A stretch of 64,000 nucleotides of DNA from Sinelater perroti (GCA_036346155.1 JARFIY010000299.1:3682001-3746000), one strand, 5' to 3'; counted from the first letter of the stretch, positions 20,340 to 32,046 are shown. Notes: generated by a model not told the origin, from the sequence alone. Translations and numbers: made by a program.

Positions 20340-23330
20340 ACTATGAGATATCTATTATCAACCCTCTTCATAGGTAAAGCAATTTTTGGTATAGATGGCA
20401 TCATTGATCTCCTCCTCAGTCTTAATTCCCAGTAGGGAATGTAGTGACCACTGCGGCATCTTGAACTGCTTTTCTCTATTTTGCTCGGTCTTGTGCATTG
20501 ATTGTGAGTGTATGCACCGATTTTCCGGTTAGCTTTGTAATTTGATCCATCCATCTAGTAGGTAATCGACCTCTGGATCTTTTTCCTTCTACCTTCTTCT
20601 GTATTACTAATTGTTCTATGCTGTCAGGTTTATTCCTCATAACATGTCCAAAGTATCTTAGTGTCTTGAGTTGTATTTCGCTCGATAGTCGTCTCTTAAT
20701 GTTAAGCTTTTGGAGTATCGATATATTTGTTCGATGTTCTGTCCGTGAGAAGTTCAGCATTCTTCGCCAACAGAACATTTCTGCGGCATCAATTTTCTTC
20801 CTCTCGTTCTGCCTGAGAGTCCAAGATTCGCTGCCGTATGTTAGGATAGGGAAGATTAAAGATTGCATCAGTCTGTATTTTATTTTCTTCGTTATGTTGT
20901 TGTCTTTCCATGTTCTTGTTAATTTTTTCATAGCCGTTTTAGTCATTTCACATCTCTTTCTGATTTATTTTTCTGCCAAACCATTTGTTATTAGTGACCC
21001 CAGGTATGTGTATTCATGTACTACTTCGTAATTGTTTATTTCTTGTATGTCAGGTCTGTAGTAATGTGGTCTGTCTATAATCAAGATCTTTGTTTTAGAT
21101 ACGTTTAGTTCCAGTCCTAATTTAGAGCTTTCTTTTTCTACTCATCTATGATATCTTGTAGTTCTTCTTCGTTGCTTGCAAGCAGAGCCGTATTATCGGC
21201 ATATCTTAAATTGTTTACTTTTTGTCCGTTGATTGAGAAACCACTTTCAAAATTTTCTGTGGCTTCTCATTATAAATTCTCCATACACGTTGAAGAGCTG
21301 CGGCGATAGGATGCAGCCTTGCCTTACCTCACATTGTGGATGGAATTTGTCGGATAGCATTTCGTTCATTTTGACTCTGCCTGTGCTATTTTTATATAAG
21401 CTGTTTATGAGAGATATTACATGTTGAAGTACTCCCATTTCGTCTAATACTTCCCATAGTTTGTGCCATTTAACTTTGTCGAATGCCTTGCGATAGTCAA
21501 TGAAGCAGATGTACAGGGGGATGTTGAATTTCTTGGATTTTTCTATTACTTGTCTCAGTTTCATTATATGATCTCTAGTGCCTCTTCCTGCCATGAAATC
21601 TGCTTGTTCCGCTGGTATTTGGGAATTTAAATAGGTTCTGAGTTTTTCGTTAATTATGTGTAGGAGGATCTTGCTGGTGTGTGATATTAATGCGATTGTT
21701 CGGTAGTTTTCACATTTTTTTTGGATCGTTATAAACATAGCTTCAGTCTATTCCTTAGGCCATTGTTGGGTATGCCATATCTTGTTGCATAAGGTGTATA
21801 GCTTTTCAATTCCTATTTGGTCCGCTGCTTTGATTATCTCAGCTGTTATTGCATTTAGGCCAGGTGATTTCTTATGTCTCAGTTTGTTTATAGCAGATGC
21901 TATTTCGCTTCTTTATATATTGGATTCTTCATTGTAGTTGTCCAATGTGTATGTAATTTTCTGTTGGCTTAGATTTGAAGAATATAATTGTTCGCTGCAT
22001 TGCTTCCGTGTTTCTGTTATGTCGTCTGTTTTTGTTTGTCCCTTTTGATCTTCGATCGCCCAAGTTTTGGGTTTGAAATTGTGCGTTAAAAATTTTATTT
22101 TTCGAAAGAGGTCTGCAGGTTGATTTGTGATTGCATGGTTTTCGATTTCTTTACACATCCCAGAGTAGTAGTTGTTTTTGTCTTGTTTGCATGCTCTTTT
22201 TATTTCAGGGTTTAGCCTTTGCCAGTTGTTCTCGTCTTTACCTCTATGTAATCCGGTTTTTGCTATTTCTTTACGTTCTTCTATTAGTTTGAGCGTGTCG
22301 GATATCCAGTGTTTTTGTCTAGGTTTCGCTTTGGTCATGTTCGTATTGGCTGCTTCCAGCAGCTTAATATCGTGCCATATTTTAATTGATTGAGAAATTT
22401 ATCTTTGTTTTCTATCCTTAAAACTTTCTTATGTTGCTGTTCAGTAGCATTTTTAAGTTTAATACGTATCGTTGCTACTAGTAGTTGGTGGTCTGAGCCG
22501 CATATTGTACCCGGATATGTTTTTGCGTTTATGCAGGAGGACCTCCATCGAGTTTTTGTTAAGAAATAGTCAATCTGGTTTCTTGGGCTGTTCCATGTGT
22601 ACAAGCTTCTGATGTATATAACCGTTTCCCGTTGCGAATTCTAGTAAGCGTTTTCCTCTGTCGTTCCTTTGTCCGATACCGAATTTACCTACTATATGTC
22701 TAATGTGATCGTTTTGTTTTGTTTCTCCTTGGCGTTATAATCGCTGCATATTATGGCGAGGTGTTTGCTAGGAATGCTTTGGATGATAGCTTCGAGTTTT
22801 TCACAGAAGTCTTTAATTTCAATTTGTGGATTGTGCGGTATATCTGAATTATGTTTATGTTTTGTGGTTTGGTATTTAGTTTTATCCGGATGATCCAATC
22901 GTTTATTGCTTGGAAGTCTATTATGGTCTTTTGTAGTTTTGTGGAGACTATTATGGCTACTCTAGCATAGTTGTTTAACGCGTCTCCACCTGGAAAGTAT
23001 ATGTAGTTGTTGTTGCTCGTTTTGAAGTATCCACTTCCTGTCCAATGTATCTCTGCGAGGCCTGCTATTTTAATTTTGTATTTTTATATTTCTCTTTCTA
23101 TGATGGCTAATTTTCCGGTGTGAGTATTTAAGCCTTGTATGTTCCAAGTGCCTACGCGTATTTCTTTTCTGAGTTGTATAGATGAAGGTATATTATTAGT
23201 TCCAGTAGCATAGTTTCCACCCGTTGCCTAGTTCCCTACATTCGTGTGGCCGGTACCTGGACTTGGAGCAGCGCCGGTTCTCAGCCGGGTCGCATGACGT
23301 TGTCCGAGGCAATTCTGTATCATTGATCTA
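20340..23330 (-). mobile_element. Nearly full-length RTE-like LINE (RTE-D)
   Basis: About 3 kb on the minus strand with the RTE order endonuclease, reverse transcriptase, C-terminal tail. The APE endonuclease starts near 23,160 (VGTWNIQGLN, then AEIHWTGSGYF) and ends with IDYFLTK and GSDHQLLVATI (22,480-22,570). The RT lies at 21,190-21,740. The C-terminal region (YGSESWTLRQNERKKID, YFGHVMRN, GRLPTRWMDQI) lies at 20,476-20,946. The exact ends are uncertain. I see no clear tail repeat or target duplication, but the flanks look like two halves of one IS630-like transposon. Confidence 0.8.
20476..23200 (-). pseudogene. Broken RTE-D endonuclease/reverse transcriptase ORF
   Basis: Pieces in transcription order: endonuclease N-part (23,200-22,930), endonuclease middle (22692-22898), endonuclease end (22335-22604), linker (21913-22338), RT fingers and palm (21247-21738), YADD region (near 21,190) and C-terminal region (20476-20946). 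The RT keeps NYRTIALISHTSKIL, motif A CFIDYRKAFDKV and RQGCILSPQLFN, but the catalytic box is YADN, so one catalytic Asp is lost. The pieces lie in different frames separated by stops, so the protein is dead. It is the most complete LINE coding region in the window apart from the Jockey element at 47-52 kb. Confidence 0.8.
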
Positions 23331-23399
23331 CACAATAATAATTAATGATTTATCATCAGCAACGGTTTAACATCACTGTTTAAGCTGGAACTAGTGATA

Positions 23400-23730
23400 A
23401 CCATCCAGTTAAACCAATTAGCTTCCCACGACGCCGAAATTATCAAGTACATTTGCAATTTCTAAAAAATACTTTGCCTACATTGCTCGAAGATGTGTCA
23501 TTGACAATACATCAGGACATATGACTGATAAATCATGTATCTTTAACTTATTTTAGTGTTTATGTTCTCCAATATTTAAATGTCTTGATGAATGCCCTGT
23601 CCGGTCATGGAATTCACCCCCTTGAACGAGTGCGTCAATTCATAATTCTATGCGTTCGCGCTTGCGTTGAGGCCCACGGAATGCACTTTAAACACCTACT
23701 CCAAAACTGTCACACATGTTATGGAATGAG
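23400..23730 (+). pseudogene. IS630-like transposase, DDE-region and C-terminal fragment (right of RTE-D)
   Basis: The plus strand reads YQVHLQFLKNTLPTLLEDV (near 23,450-23,510), matching the segment before the second catalytic Asp in insect IS630-like transposases. After an internal deletion it reads ERVRQFIILCVRACVEAHGMHF then KHLLQNC (23,630-23,710), matching the family's C-terminus ('R...RACIE.NGGHFEHLL'). The catalytic Asp blocks between them are missing. Orientation and order fit the N-terminal piece at 20,115-20,335. Confidence 0.6.
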
Positions 23731-24700
23731 CCAGTTTTACAAACTCACTGTGAATTTCTGGACATATATTCACATGAACTTTTTTCTTTTCCTATGAGAA
23801 CTCACCTCTTGAAAATTGTTACTATAGTTAACAATCACTTTGCATTTTTCTTTTAACTAAGCAGTTGTCCATTGTATATTTACCGTAATATTCGCTAGTT
23901 CGATAAGTATATTATTTGGCCAGACTAATGGCAGCGATTGTACAAAAACATGCGAAATATTAAAAAAGCTAAAAACGTAAATATTGCACTGTTCGTGTAA
24001 CCACAGTAGTACACAAATTACACCGCCTTAAATAAACTTTTCGGGTACATCTTGTAAGAGCAGCATTTGTTACTTTTATAGCCCATAAGGCCGATAAAGC
24101 GTCGTATAGACTATTCTGTAGTATTGATTGTAACAACGAGGTTACTAACCTTTCGCTATTTCTTTATCACTTAAAACACTTTAAAGCGTCATCATCGCTT
24201 TAAAGATCTAGTATATATTAATTTTTTGTAGGCATTTTCGTGTGATACTACGAAAAGTAATTAAAACGTAGCGTGTGCCTCCTTCATGGCAAAATTTATG
24301 TGATAAGATGACTAAACATATCAAACAAAATTTGGAATTTATCTATAATTATTGATTGTTACACATTGTAACATAAAACGATTTTAAAGATTAGTGTATT
24401 ACCATAAATTCAGTTAATAGGATAAGGATTGTGACGACCGGTAACTCGCCAATATTAGCATAAATGCATGGTTATAAATCAAACATACAAAACAAATTGT
24501 TACATTGCTTTCATTTTTCAACGTTCTGAAATTTGTTTGTATTATTTTCGAGTAAAGTTCATACTATAAATAAGTAATACGTATGTCGTAAAACGCGATT
24601 TATATGTAGAAAGTGGGGAAAAATCCAAGATCTGTAAAATAGTAGCAACATCGGCATCCAAATATATTTTTATTTGAAAATAAATAAGAAGAAAAAATTC
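23731..24700. other. AT-rich stretch, no gene recognised
   Basis: No recognisable coding region, repeat or RNA structure. Confidence 0.5.
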
Positions 24701-24715
24701 AGCAACTGCACCTAA

Positions 24716-24735
24716 AAGACCTCATGAGAGGTCTT
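24716..24735. repeat. Short perfect hairpin
   Basis: AAGACCTC and GAGGTCTT form a perfect 8-bp stem around ATGA. Function unknown; possibly chance. Confidence 0.4.
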
Positions 24736-24967
24736 CTTGGCTGTTCTGAACTCAGAGAAAGAAAGAGGTTGTAGCATTGAGCCAACTACCCAACTAATAG
24801 GAATAAACCTAGTTGTTCCGAATATGTGTGTGAATTGTAAAATAGCACTAACAGACAGCTCAGAATTGTGTGTTGTGCCAAGATAGTCAACCCCAAGGAT
24901 TTTAGGAGGAGGAAAAGTTAACATATAAAAAACTGATATATCAAACAACCCAAAGTCGATAAACAGA

Positions 24968-25260
24968 TATGGTGGGAACTTGGAATATACAAGGTGCACT
25001 CACCAAACAAAAAGAAAGCTATCGCAGATATCGAAAAAGTAATCCATACTAATAAGGGATATGGAAGAAGTATATCACCACATTTAAACAATACCATAAA
25101 TAAATGATTAGAAGGCTGATAATGCTGAAAAAGAAACGAGGATATTCTCTGAGAGAATAGCAAATATTCTAGAAGGTACACCAAACCATAAAGAAGTACT
25201 TATAATAGGAGACTTAAGTAGCAGAATAAGAAGAAAGAATATTCACCTGGTGGAATCAAT
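24968..25260 (+). mobile_element. LINE endonuclease fragment
   Basis: Starts with MVGTWNIQGALTKQKESYR (24,968-25,025), the N-terminus of an RTE-like APE endonuclease. After a deletion it reads SERIANILEGTPNHKEVLII then GDLSSRIRR (25,150-25,240), the block containing the GDxN catalytic motif; here the Asn is replaced (GDLSS). No RT follows. The parent was probably an RTE-like element of the same general type as RTE-D. Confidence 0.65.
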
Positions 25261-25470
25261 CAGTAATAATGGAAATCATTAATTTTTAAAAAGAATGCGA
25301 ATATATGGTTGCAAATATATCGCTTCAATATAATGACAAATATGGGGCCCACCAATTCAAACGCAGAATAATAAACGCTTATTGATACTACAGTAATTAT
25401 TGTATGATCAAGTAGGGTAATATATTTTAAACATTTATACATGTCATTTATTTATGAAAAATGATATCAC
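25261..25470. other. AT-rich stretch, no gene recognised
   Basis: Nothing recognisable between the endonuclease fragment and the IS630-like relic. Confidence 0.5.
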
Positions 25471-26340
25471 TCAAATGTAGACCCTAGTGGCTTCCCAGAC
25501 ATCGATAGAATGGTCGAAAATTTCGATGACATTTTCACATAGAACGGCATTTATCTCGGCAATTATGTTGTTATTGAAATCATGGATGATAGCTGGTTTA
25601 TTGACGTAGATTTTACTTTTCAGATATTTCCACAAAAAAGTATTAAAGGCGTTATATCGCACGAACAAGCAGGCCAATTCACATTTCCATTTCTGGAAAT
25701 TAAATACTGCGTTAACTCGATATTCGCATGTATTGTGAGGCATGTTGCGCCGTCCTGTTGAAAATAAACATCAGTTATGTCAATTTGATTAAAACTCGGG
25801 AAGAAATAGTCATTCATCACGTCGCGGTATCGCTCAAAATTTACAGTAATCGCATTTCCAACCTTATTATAAAAAAATATATATAAAATTCAATGACAAC
25901 TTTTCACCACAAAGCACGCCAAAAAGTCACTTTTTGAGGATGCATTGGTTGTTCTTGATATTCTCTTGGATTCTAGTTGGCCCAAATGCGACAGTTTTGC
26001 TTGTTCACAGTCACGTTCATTGTGAAATGCACCTCATCCCTGAAGATAACTTTTGATGAAAAGTTCGGATAAATTGCACGAGTTTTGGGTCCTCATTCAC
26101 ACTCTTTTTCACCAAAGCGCTATTTCCCGGTATGCGAACACTTTTGGGTCATCCACACTTGGACAGAACCAATAATTTCAAATTTTTGCACCAAACGACT
26201 GAAGGTGATCTCATTTGAACGGTTATAACAACCAAAATAATTGCGAAAAGCTTATTATGTGTTTTTTTATTTTTTCACTATTTTTATAGTGTTCTTTAAT
26301 CACTTTCACGGAGGACCCATTATAAGTATACATGGAGAGA
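25471..26340 (-). mobile_element. IS630/Tc1-type transposon relic with DUF4817 HTH and DDE domain
   Basis: The minus strand carries an HTH block (ITVQMRSPSVVWCKNLKLL near 26,190, out of the main frame). A first catalytic block (FRDEVHF near 26,030) is followed by VNKQNCRIWANQNPRE (near 25,980). Then come YFQQDGATCLTIHANIELTQ with the second catalytic Asp (25,700-25,770), ISRNGNVNWPACSCDIT with the third (25,650-25,700), and C-terminal blocks NKPAIIHDFNNNIIAEINAVL and LCENVIEIFDHSIDV (25,490-25,600). Order and content match insect IS630-like transposases that insert DNA by cut-and-paste. The segment between HTH and first Asp is shortened, and frameshifts break the protein. Inverted repeats were not identified. 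Confidence 0.75.
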
Positions 26341-26781
26341 TCCACTAAAGAATCTAAAATGAAAAAAGCACGGAAAGTACAAATACAGGACGTATATATA
26401 TTACTAGAAAAAATGTAAGAAAAAAAACTTTATTTGACGTAGTAAGTTTCTTTGTTTTGAAACTAGAAAAGCTAAATGCATATAAAAGTTCTTTGAAAAT
26501 TTATGAAATATGATCAAGAGAAAAAGAAGACATATATAAAATGAACTTTAGAAAGCATATCAGAAGTTAAAAAACAATACATGTAACAATAAAACTTACT
26601 AAAATAAGAACATTTGAACATACTATGGAAAGATATTGATAACACTATTGGCCATAATAGTAACGATGAAAACAATTTTGCACCAGTAAATAAAAAATCA
26701 GCTACCCCGGTAATACCTTTTGTAATAAACTATAAATAACGGTAAAAGATTTGCTACATTTTATGGAAACGCAGCGATGTT
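26341..26781. other. AT-rich stretch, no gene recognised
   Basis: No recognisable feature before the mariner-C derivative. Confidence 0.5.
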
Positions 26782-27293
26782 CAAGGAGGTTCAAATATGA
26801 CCGTGACTGATTTTTTTACAAAAAAACCCAAATTCCCAAACACTCAGTTTTCAACGTACTCTTCTTCGGATCCAACACTTTGTTTCCAATATTCTGAAAG
26901 CATCCTGATGCCCTTTTCAAAAAAGGCTTTTGATTGGTGGATGTTTGCGGCCGACGATCATGCGGTTCATTCTCCATGGGTTCTCTGCCCTCTTTGAAAC
27001 AGACGGGTCTGTGAGAGTCACTCTTTCCCATACTGTTGTTGGAGTCTTTGGTGAATTTCAGCAGACGGAACGTTTTTTGCAACAAGGATTTTAATCACAA
27101 TGCGTTGTTCTACACCCCATAGTACCTTTTGTTCGGTAATTACTTTAGCAACTTCCAAACTAGGACTGAACAAGTTGTAACCCGATCAGGAGGGAGGGTG
27201 GAGGTTGTGGCTCTGCTCTCTCAAAGTGGCACAGCCACTGCGCAGTTCGGTTTGTTTACACAAATCAGTCCCAATCATATTTGAACCACCTTG
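26782..27293 (-). mobile_element. Internally deleted mariner-C derivative with inverted repeats
   Basis: A 512-bp element. Its ends are near-perfect inverted repeats: CAAGGAGGTTCAAATATGA at the left and the complement of CAAGGTGGTTCAAATATGA at the right, extending ~32 bases. The minus strand keeps the transposase N-terminus (VEQRIVIKILVAKNVPSAEI near 27,080) and jumps directly to the C-terminus (FFEKGIRMLSEYW near 26,910). The whole catalytic domain is therefore missing. Both ends and both coding scraps match mariner-C copy 1 (14,539-15,659). As a short element with intact-looking ends it could once have been moved by a transposase supplied in trans. Confidence 0.8.
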
Positions 27294-27318
27294 TGTAACA
27301 AAATGCTTGGTAGACAAT

Positions 27319-27690
27319 GAACTTACTTTACTTAGTCCTAAGCTTTTCTACCTTTAGGTGTAAGCCTAGTGAGGTTAAACCTTGTAGTGTTGCCTCCATT
27401 ATTTCTATCTTGTACTTGGTTTCGTATACTCTCCCATTTTATTCCCTTTCTCTCTGCTTCTTCTCTAATTCTGTCTAACCATATTGTTCTTGGACTTTCT
27501 TGTTTTTCCCCTGCACTCGCGTTTCAAACAATCTTTTTGTAAGTCTTTTATTCGGCATTAGAATAAATACAGGATTCGGCAGACATTCCTGCTCAAAGGT
27601 TTAGGACGTTGTTCAAACTTTTTTACTAAATTTTCGGTTTGTTTTTGAGAGTATACCTTCAATTCCCATAATTCGTTGCTTACATTTTTT
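27319..27690 (-). mobile_element. RTE-B 3'-end fragment
   Basis: The minus strand reads the basic C-terminal tail of an RTE-like ORF2 (FETRVQGKNKK near 27,505; MVRQN and IREEAERKGIKWESIRNQVQ near 27,400-27,480). It ends in AGGACTAAGTAAAGTAAGT, the same end as the plus-strand RTE-B relic at 11,472. It is a strongly 5'-truncated insertion of that family. Confidence 0.7.
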
Positions 27691-27731
27691 AATTATTCTT
27701 TATATTTATTTTCAATTTTTGTAAGTTTATA

Positions 27732-27800
27732 GTGGCGAAGTAAAGGCCTTAACCTGACACTAGTGCGTGGCGAGCCTGTGTTCGACGCCCAGGTCAAAAG
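27732..27800 (+). repeat. tRNA-like (Pol III promoter-like) sequence, possible SINE head
   Basis: TGGCGAAGTAAAGG near 27,733 resembles an A-box and TGTTCGACGCC near 27,777 resembles a B-box, at roughly tRNA-like spacing. The segment to ~27,960 is GC-richer than its surroundings. Neither box is perfect and no second copy was found in the window, so a SINE is only a suggestion. Confidence 0.3.
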
Positions 27801-28379
27801 CAACGGCAAACATCAAGTGCTCTTCGGCCGTCATACAAACACCTTTAGTGGTCGTAAAGTACATTTTCCTTTTTCTGATGGGTTAGACTGGCCACCCGCC
27901 CGAGATGCGTCCAATATGGCTTATAGTTCTACACGAAATGTGTGCTTAAAAACAGGATAATAGTCTATATAAGAATAGAAGTAAGTTTCCTTTAAATTCT
28001 TCTCTCAAGTTTCTGGACGAAACCCATATTTCTTCTCTCTGGGTTCTGAATCTAAATCGTTGATGTTTATTATTAAGCTTTGAAAGTTTTAAATTGTATT
28101 TTAGTTCTTTCCTATACCACACTTTCTTTAAATTACGCACTTCTAGCTCAAGAACTTTTAGTTCTTTAGTGCATGGCTTGCTTCGGCATAGTCACTTCAA
28201 TAAATATTTTTTCTAAATGCGCATGGGACCCCAGTTCTACTTCCGTGTTCTATTATTTATTTCTATTTAATAATTATTTAAAATATACGAGCACTCTTTA
28301 TTTTTACAGCTAGTTAGTTCCTAAGTTAGTACCCCAAAGAGATCCAATATCTCCTCAGATATTCATACTAGCTTATAAA
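27801..28379. other. No gene recognised
   Basis: A 65-codon plus-strand frame (27763-27960) covers the GC-richer part but is not recognisable. The rest is AT-rich without features. Confidence 0.45.
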
Positions 28380-29110
28380 GATGATTTCAGAAAACTAAAT
28401 TGGAAGGGAAAAGACATAAACACAAATGTCAAATTTAAATAAATTAAAATACGCAAATGACGTAATATTATTTGCAACAAACGGAAAACGACTAGATTCA
28501 ATGTTACAAGAAGTAAATGAGGCATCTAAAAAGATGGGGTTATAGAACACTCCAAAAACAAAAATTATGACAAATTCTAAAGAAGCGAATACAGAAATAG
28601 AACAAAACGCTAGAGAACAAGTAAGAAAATATACATATTTAGGGCCAAGGTTTACTCTTAATAAAGCAAACCAAGAAGAACCAAACTGGGATGGGCCGCC
28701 TTTAGCAGATTAACTTATAGACTGAAAAACCGTAAGTTACTTCAACATCTTAGATCAAAAGTATATGATAGCCGTACACTACTTATTATGACTTATGGAG
28801 CTCAGACCTGGATTTTGACAAAGAAAAATGTAGACAAACTCATAAAAACTCAAAAAGCGATATAGCGCCAAATGTTACAAATAATTCTGAAAGACAAAAA
28901 TGAAACACATTGATAAGATAGAAGACAAAAATTACAGATATAAGAGAGATAGAGCAGCCAGACTCAAGTACGAATCTTAGATTGGAGACCATGGTAAAAT
29001 AAAAGAGCAAGGGAAAAACCACAAATGCAATGGTTAGTCGATGTAAAGGATCACGTGGGTCTCGCCCAGACTAGAACAAGATTGAAGAAGCCTAAAGAAG
29101 AAGAAGTTAG
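28380..29110 (+). mobile_element. RTE-like LINE relic (RTE-E), RT palm to C-terminus
   Basis: The plus strand reads LKYANDVILFATNGKRLDSM (near 28,450; YADD altered to YAND), NTPKTKIMTN, VRKYTYLGPRFTLNKANQEE (28,620-28,680), MTYGAQTWILTKKNVDKLIK (near 28,790-28,850) and a tail in altered frames (RAARLKYES, then AREKPQMQWLVDVKDHV). This block order is typical of insect RTE-like elements. The endonuclease and RT fingers are missing, and stops are frequent. The end near 29,110 is GAAGAAGAAG-rich, possibly the degenerate tail. Confidence 0.7.
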
Positions 29111-29690
29111 TACCTAATTAATTAATGCATTATCGTTAATTGTTTATTTTTGCAAGCCAATCTGCTCCTAGGTGCATACGCATTACAACACAAACTAAAT
29201 TTCATCGCAACTGCCTTCTTGACCGTTCCTCATATACGCTTAAATATCTGGGCAGTTAAATTCTAGCGAGCAGATTGAGCGGCTTTGGAATTTCCAACCG
29301 GCGCCAGAATTACCAAGAATCACCGCTAACCTCACAAATATTGAATTCTAATTAATTTACTTACAATCAAAATTGCAATGCTTTATTCTTGTTTTTTTAT
29401 TAACAAGCCGTTCCGTTTTAATATTTAAATTACTAAGGATAATTCTTCTATACTCCAACTTGTAAGTCGAGCTTAGCAACTGCCATTCGCACCGACTAAT
29501 TTATTCATTTTGAGAGTTGTTTTTTCTATCAAGAATGAGACTGCTTTCTTTTTTACTTTTGGGATTCTTCCTTTCATATTGCATAAAATTGTATTTACAG
29601 ATTGATTAAAAAGTGTTATTCTTTATTGAGCAATAAAAATAGATATTACTCAGCCACCTAATATGTACTCTAAATAGAACACAAAACTTA
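29111..29690. other. AT-rich stretch, no gene recognised
   Basis: No recognisable feature. Confidence 0.5.
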
Positions 29691-30560
29691 CTAGGTGGAA
29701 GGGCTATGCTTAGCAATTTACTGTTCGACTTACTGGTGCATTTAGTTGAAAGTTACACGAAGGAGGTGATGAATGCGGTTTCCGAGTAGAGAATTAATGT
29801 TAAGTTTTGCGTTATGCTAGGAAAAATTCCTAATAAAACATGAAACATGATACAGTAAGCATATTGCAACAAAGTATAAAGCACAAGTTTTGAGGGGCAA
29901 GACGTTCCCAGTTTCGGCCACCCCTCTACATTGTACATCTCTGTAAATGTGAAACTTGTAGCGTAATTACTGGAAAAATACTATGGAGTCAGAAGTTGAG
30001 TTGAAATTGAATAGATATTTGTGTTAACAAATTTTTAGCAACGATTCAGGGAATGGAAACTTAAAGCAGAAACCAGACGAACAACTTCTGATATACTACT
30101 GGAAAAGCCCAGAATTGATCCCACATTTGTGTTAAAGATTATTGCCAATGTGATCTTCAAATGAAACGTCAAAGTGCCGAATGACAAGGTCACGGTTCAC
30201 CAGCCTCCAAAAAGTGAAGCGACAACCTTGGAAAACCAAGACAAAGTTGATCGCTTTTTGTTGCTGTAAGTTCAATGCACCATAAATATCCACCTGAATG
30301 ATAAACGATAAACCAAAACCTTTGATATGTTAAAATATCTGGTCAAGTATCATATACCCGCTTTACTACATCCCCTATATTCATCTAACCTATTGCTGTG
30401 TGATTTTTTTGTTTTTTCGTATGAAAATGCCACTGTAAGAAAAGTGTCATTAAAATATTACAGAAATCCAAACGGTTATGATAATTTGCCAAGAAGCTTT
30501 TATGATCTTAAGAATTGGAGATAGCTGTGAATAGATAGCCGGAGGAACTACTTTGAAAAG
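29691..30560 (+). mobile_element. mariner-like relic (mariner-A copy 2)
   Basis: The leader at 29691-29765 matches the start of mariner-A copy 1 at 6485. Frame-shifted traces of the transposase follow: INVKFCV.LGKIPNKT (near 29,790, N-terminal HTH), TKTKLIAFCCCKFNAP (near 30,240, before the second Asp) and YLVKYHIPALLHPLYSSNLL then LCDFFVFSYENATVRK (30,336-30,450, around the third Asp, where the catalytic residue reads Asn). Unlike copy 1 it retains part of the central region. All frames are broken. The right boundary is approximate. Confidence 0.7.
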
Positions 30561-30779
30561 ATCTAGGACCATTAGTTGATGAATTACTTTCTTATGAGTT
30601 CAGTTTTGGAACTTTTCTGCCAAATGTTGTGCAACTCCAGCAGTTTTATCACCTTTTCCTGTCAAAGTTGATTAAAAAACAGTCTAAACGTTTCGAGTAA
30701 AGCTTATACCCAAACAGACAGGCAAGCAGACGAATAAACTGAAATAAATAAGTTGCCTCACTACCTTTGCTATTTAATA

Positions 30780-31140
30780 ACGACACTCGAAACGCGTCTA
30801 GCAGTACGATCCTTTAAATTGGCTCTTTACGTTGCAAGTGAACCAAATAACCTACGGTCGCGCAGAACAGGCAATCTGCATCCGTCAGCGGGCTTAATCT
30901 GGAATCCGTCTCCATTCGGCGAAGTTTGCTGTCGAGGCCCGCGTAAATCCCGACGTATTGAGCAGTTTTGATCAATACTCCGACAATACTCCAGTTGAAA
31001 ACCGGATAGCGGATAGGGGATATCCGACGCCAAACATTTGCCCTTAGATTAGGATTGCGGGCTACTGCTAAAAGGCACGGCTCGCCAGTCTGCAGAGGAA
31101 TCCAGTGTTCGACGTCTGAGCTTCGCTAGCGTGGAAAACC
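30780..31140. other. GC-rich islet of unknown function
   Basis: About 350 bases of GC- and CpG-richer DNA with open frames on both strands (plus 30753-30971; minus 30827-31033 and 31049-31231). None resembles a known protein. It could be a short conserved non-coding element, an isolated exon or an old repeat. It is weaker than the island at 13.6 kb. Confidence 0.3.
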
Positions 31141-31865
31141 CGCGCAGAGCTTTTATTCGACAGTCAATTAAATAATAAAAATAGCGACATTTGAAATGGT
31201 TTAATAATTTAAAAATAAAATATACAAGCAAATGTTTAAAAAAATTCAGAATAGCTAAAAATAAGTTTGTGAAATCAAGGGCAACAGTTTTAGCTTTCTG
31301 TTAGGAAAATGATGTTACCTCGCTAAATGCTGTTTTACATTGGCGTTTATTCAGTTGTGGATAAACAGCTGTCGAATAAAATGGATTCTGTCATCACTAC
31401 TTTTGCTAGTTGCAAGATATACAATGTAATTCTATTGAAAAGAGTGCAAATACCTTGTAACATTTTTAGATACGATTTTTAAAATTTAAAAAGAAAATAA
31501 AATAAAACTTATATTTTTGAAAGCTTTAACATTTCTGGTTAAAATAAGTCTTTGTGTTACTTGAGAACCTAATTGGGGTTAATGACAATCAAAATTCTAC
31601 AATTCTGAGCCAACAAACCGGCTTAAGAATTATGAAGCTCTTTATTAGTGTAATGAAGCATTTCCCTCTTTAGTCCTTTTTTAAATCGACTGGTTAGTGT
31701 CTTCTGAGTCTTTTATTAATCTACGGTTCTGCTAGTGATTGAAGTGAAGCATTTAACTGATATTCTAGATTAGATGTTTTTTTCTTTGATAACTTTTACA
31801 TATGGTATATTCAAGCCTGTATGTAATTTGTGGTTGCGTACATGTCATGATGCGTTTTTCATTAT
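31141..31865. other. AT-rich stretch, no gene recognised
   Basis: No recognisable feature. Confidence 0.5.
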
Positions 31866-32045
31866 TTAAATTAATTTTGACTGACTTTCTTGGATTATAG
31901 TTGATTTGCTTCTACATTCGCAAAGCTCGCTTCCGTAAACCCAAATTGGTTGAATTATTGTCTTATAGCAAAGAATTTTGTTTTGTAATGATAGGCAGAA
32001 ACTTTTTCCAATTAACCCGTAATATGCAGGTCGTTTTTTACCTGA
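31866..32045 (-). mobile_element. Jockey-clade RT fragment (thumb region)
   Basis: The minus strand reads YYGLIGKSFCLSLQNKILCY then KTIIQPIWVYGSELCECRSK, with a Gln-rich end. This corresponds to the Jockey block 'MYWLLGRNS.LS..NKLLLYK.ILKP...YG.QLWG', seen better preserved at 51,230-51,350. It directly abuts an unrelated RTE-like relic to the right, without a linker. A stop closes the frame at 31,866. Confidence 0.65.
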
Positions 32046-32046
32046 C

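Noticed and set aside
24716..24735. Rho-independent-type terminator
   Set aside because: A perfect short hairpin, but the setting is a eukaryotic repeat region and no gene precedes it.
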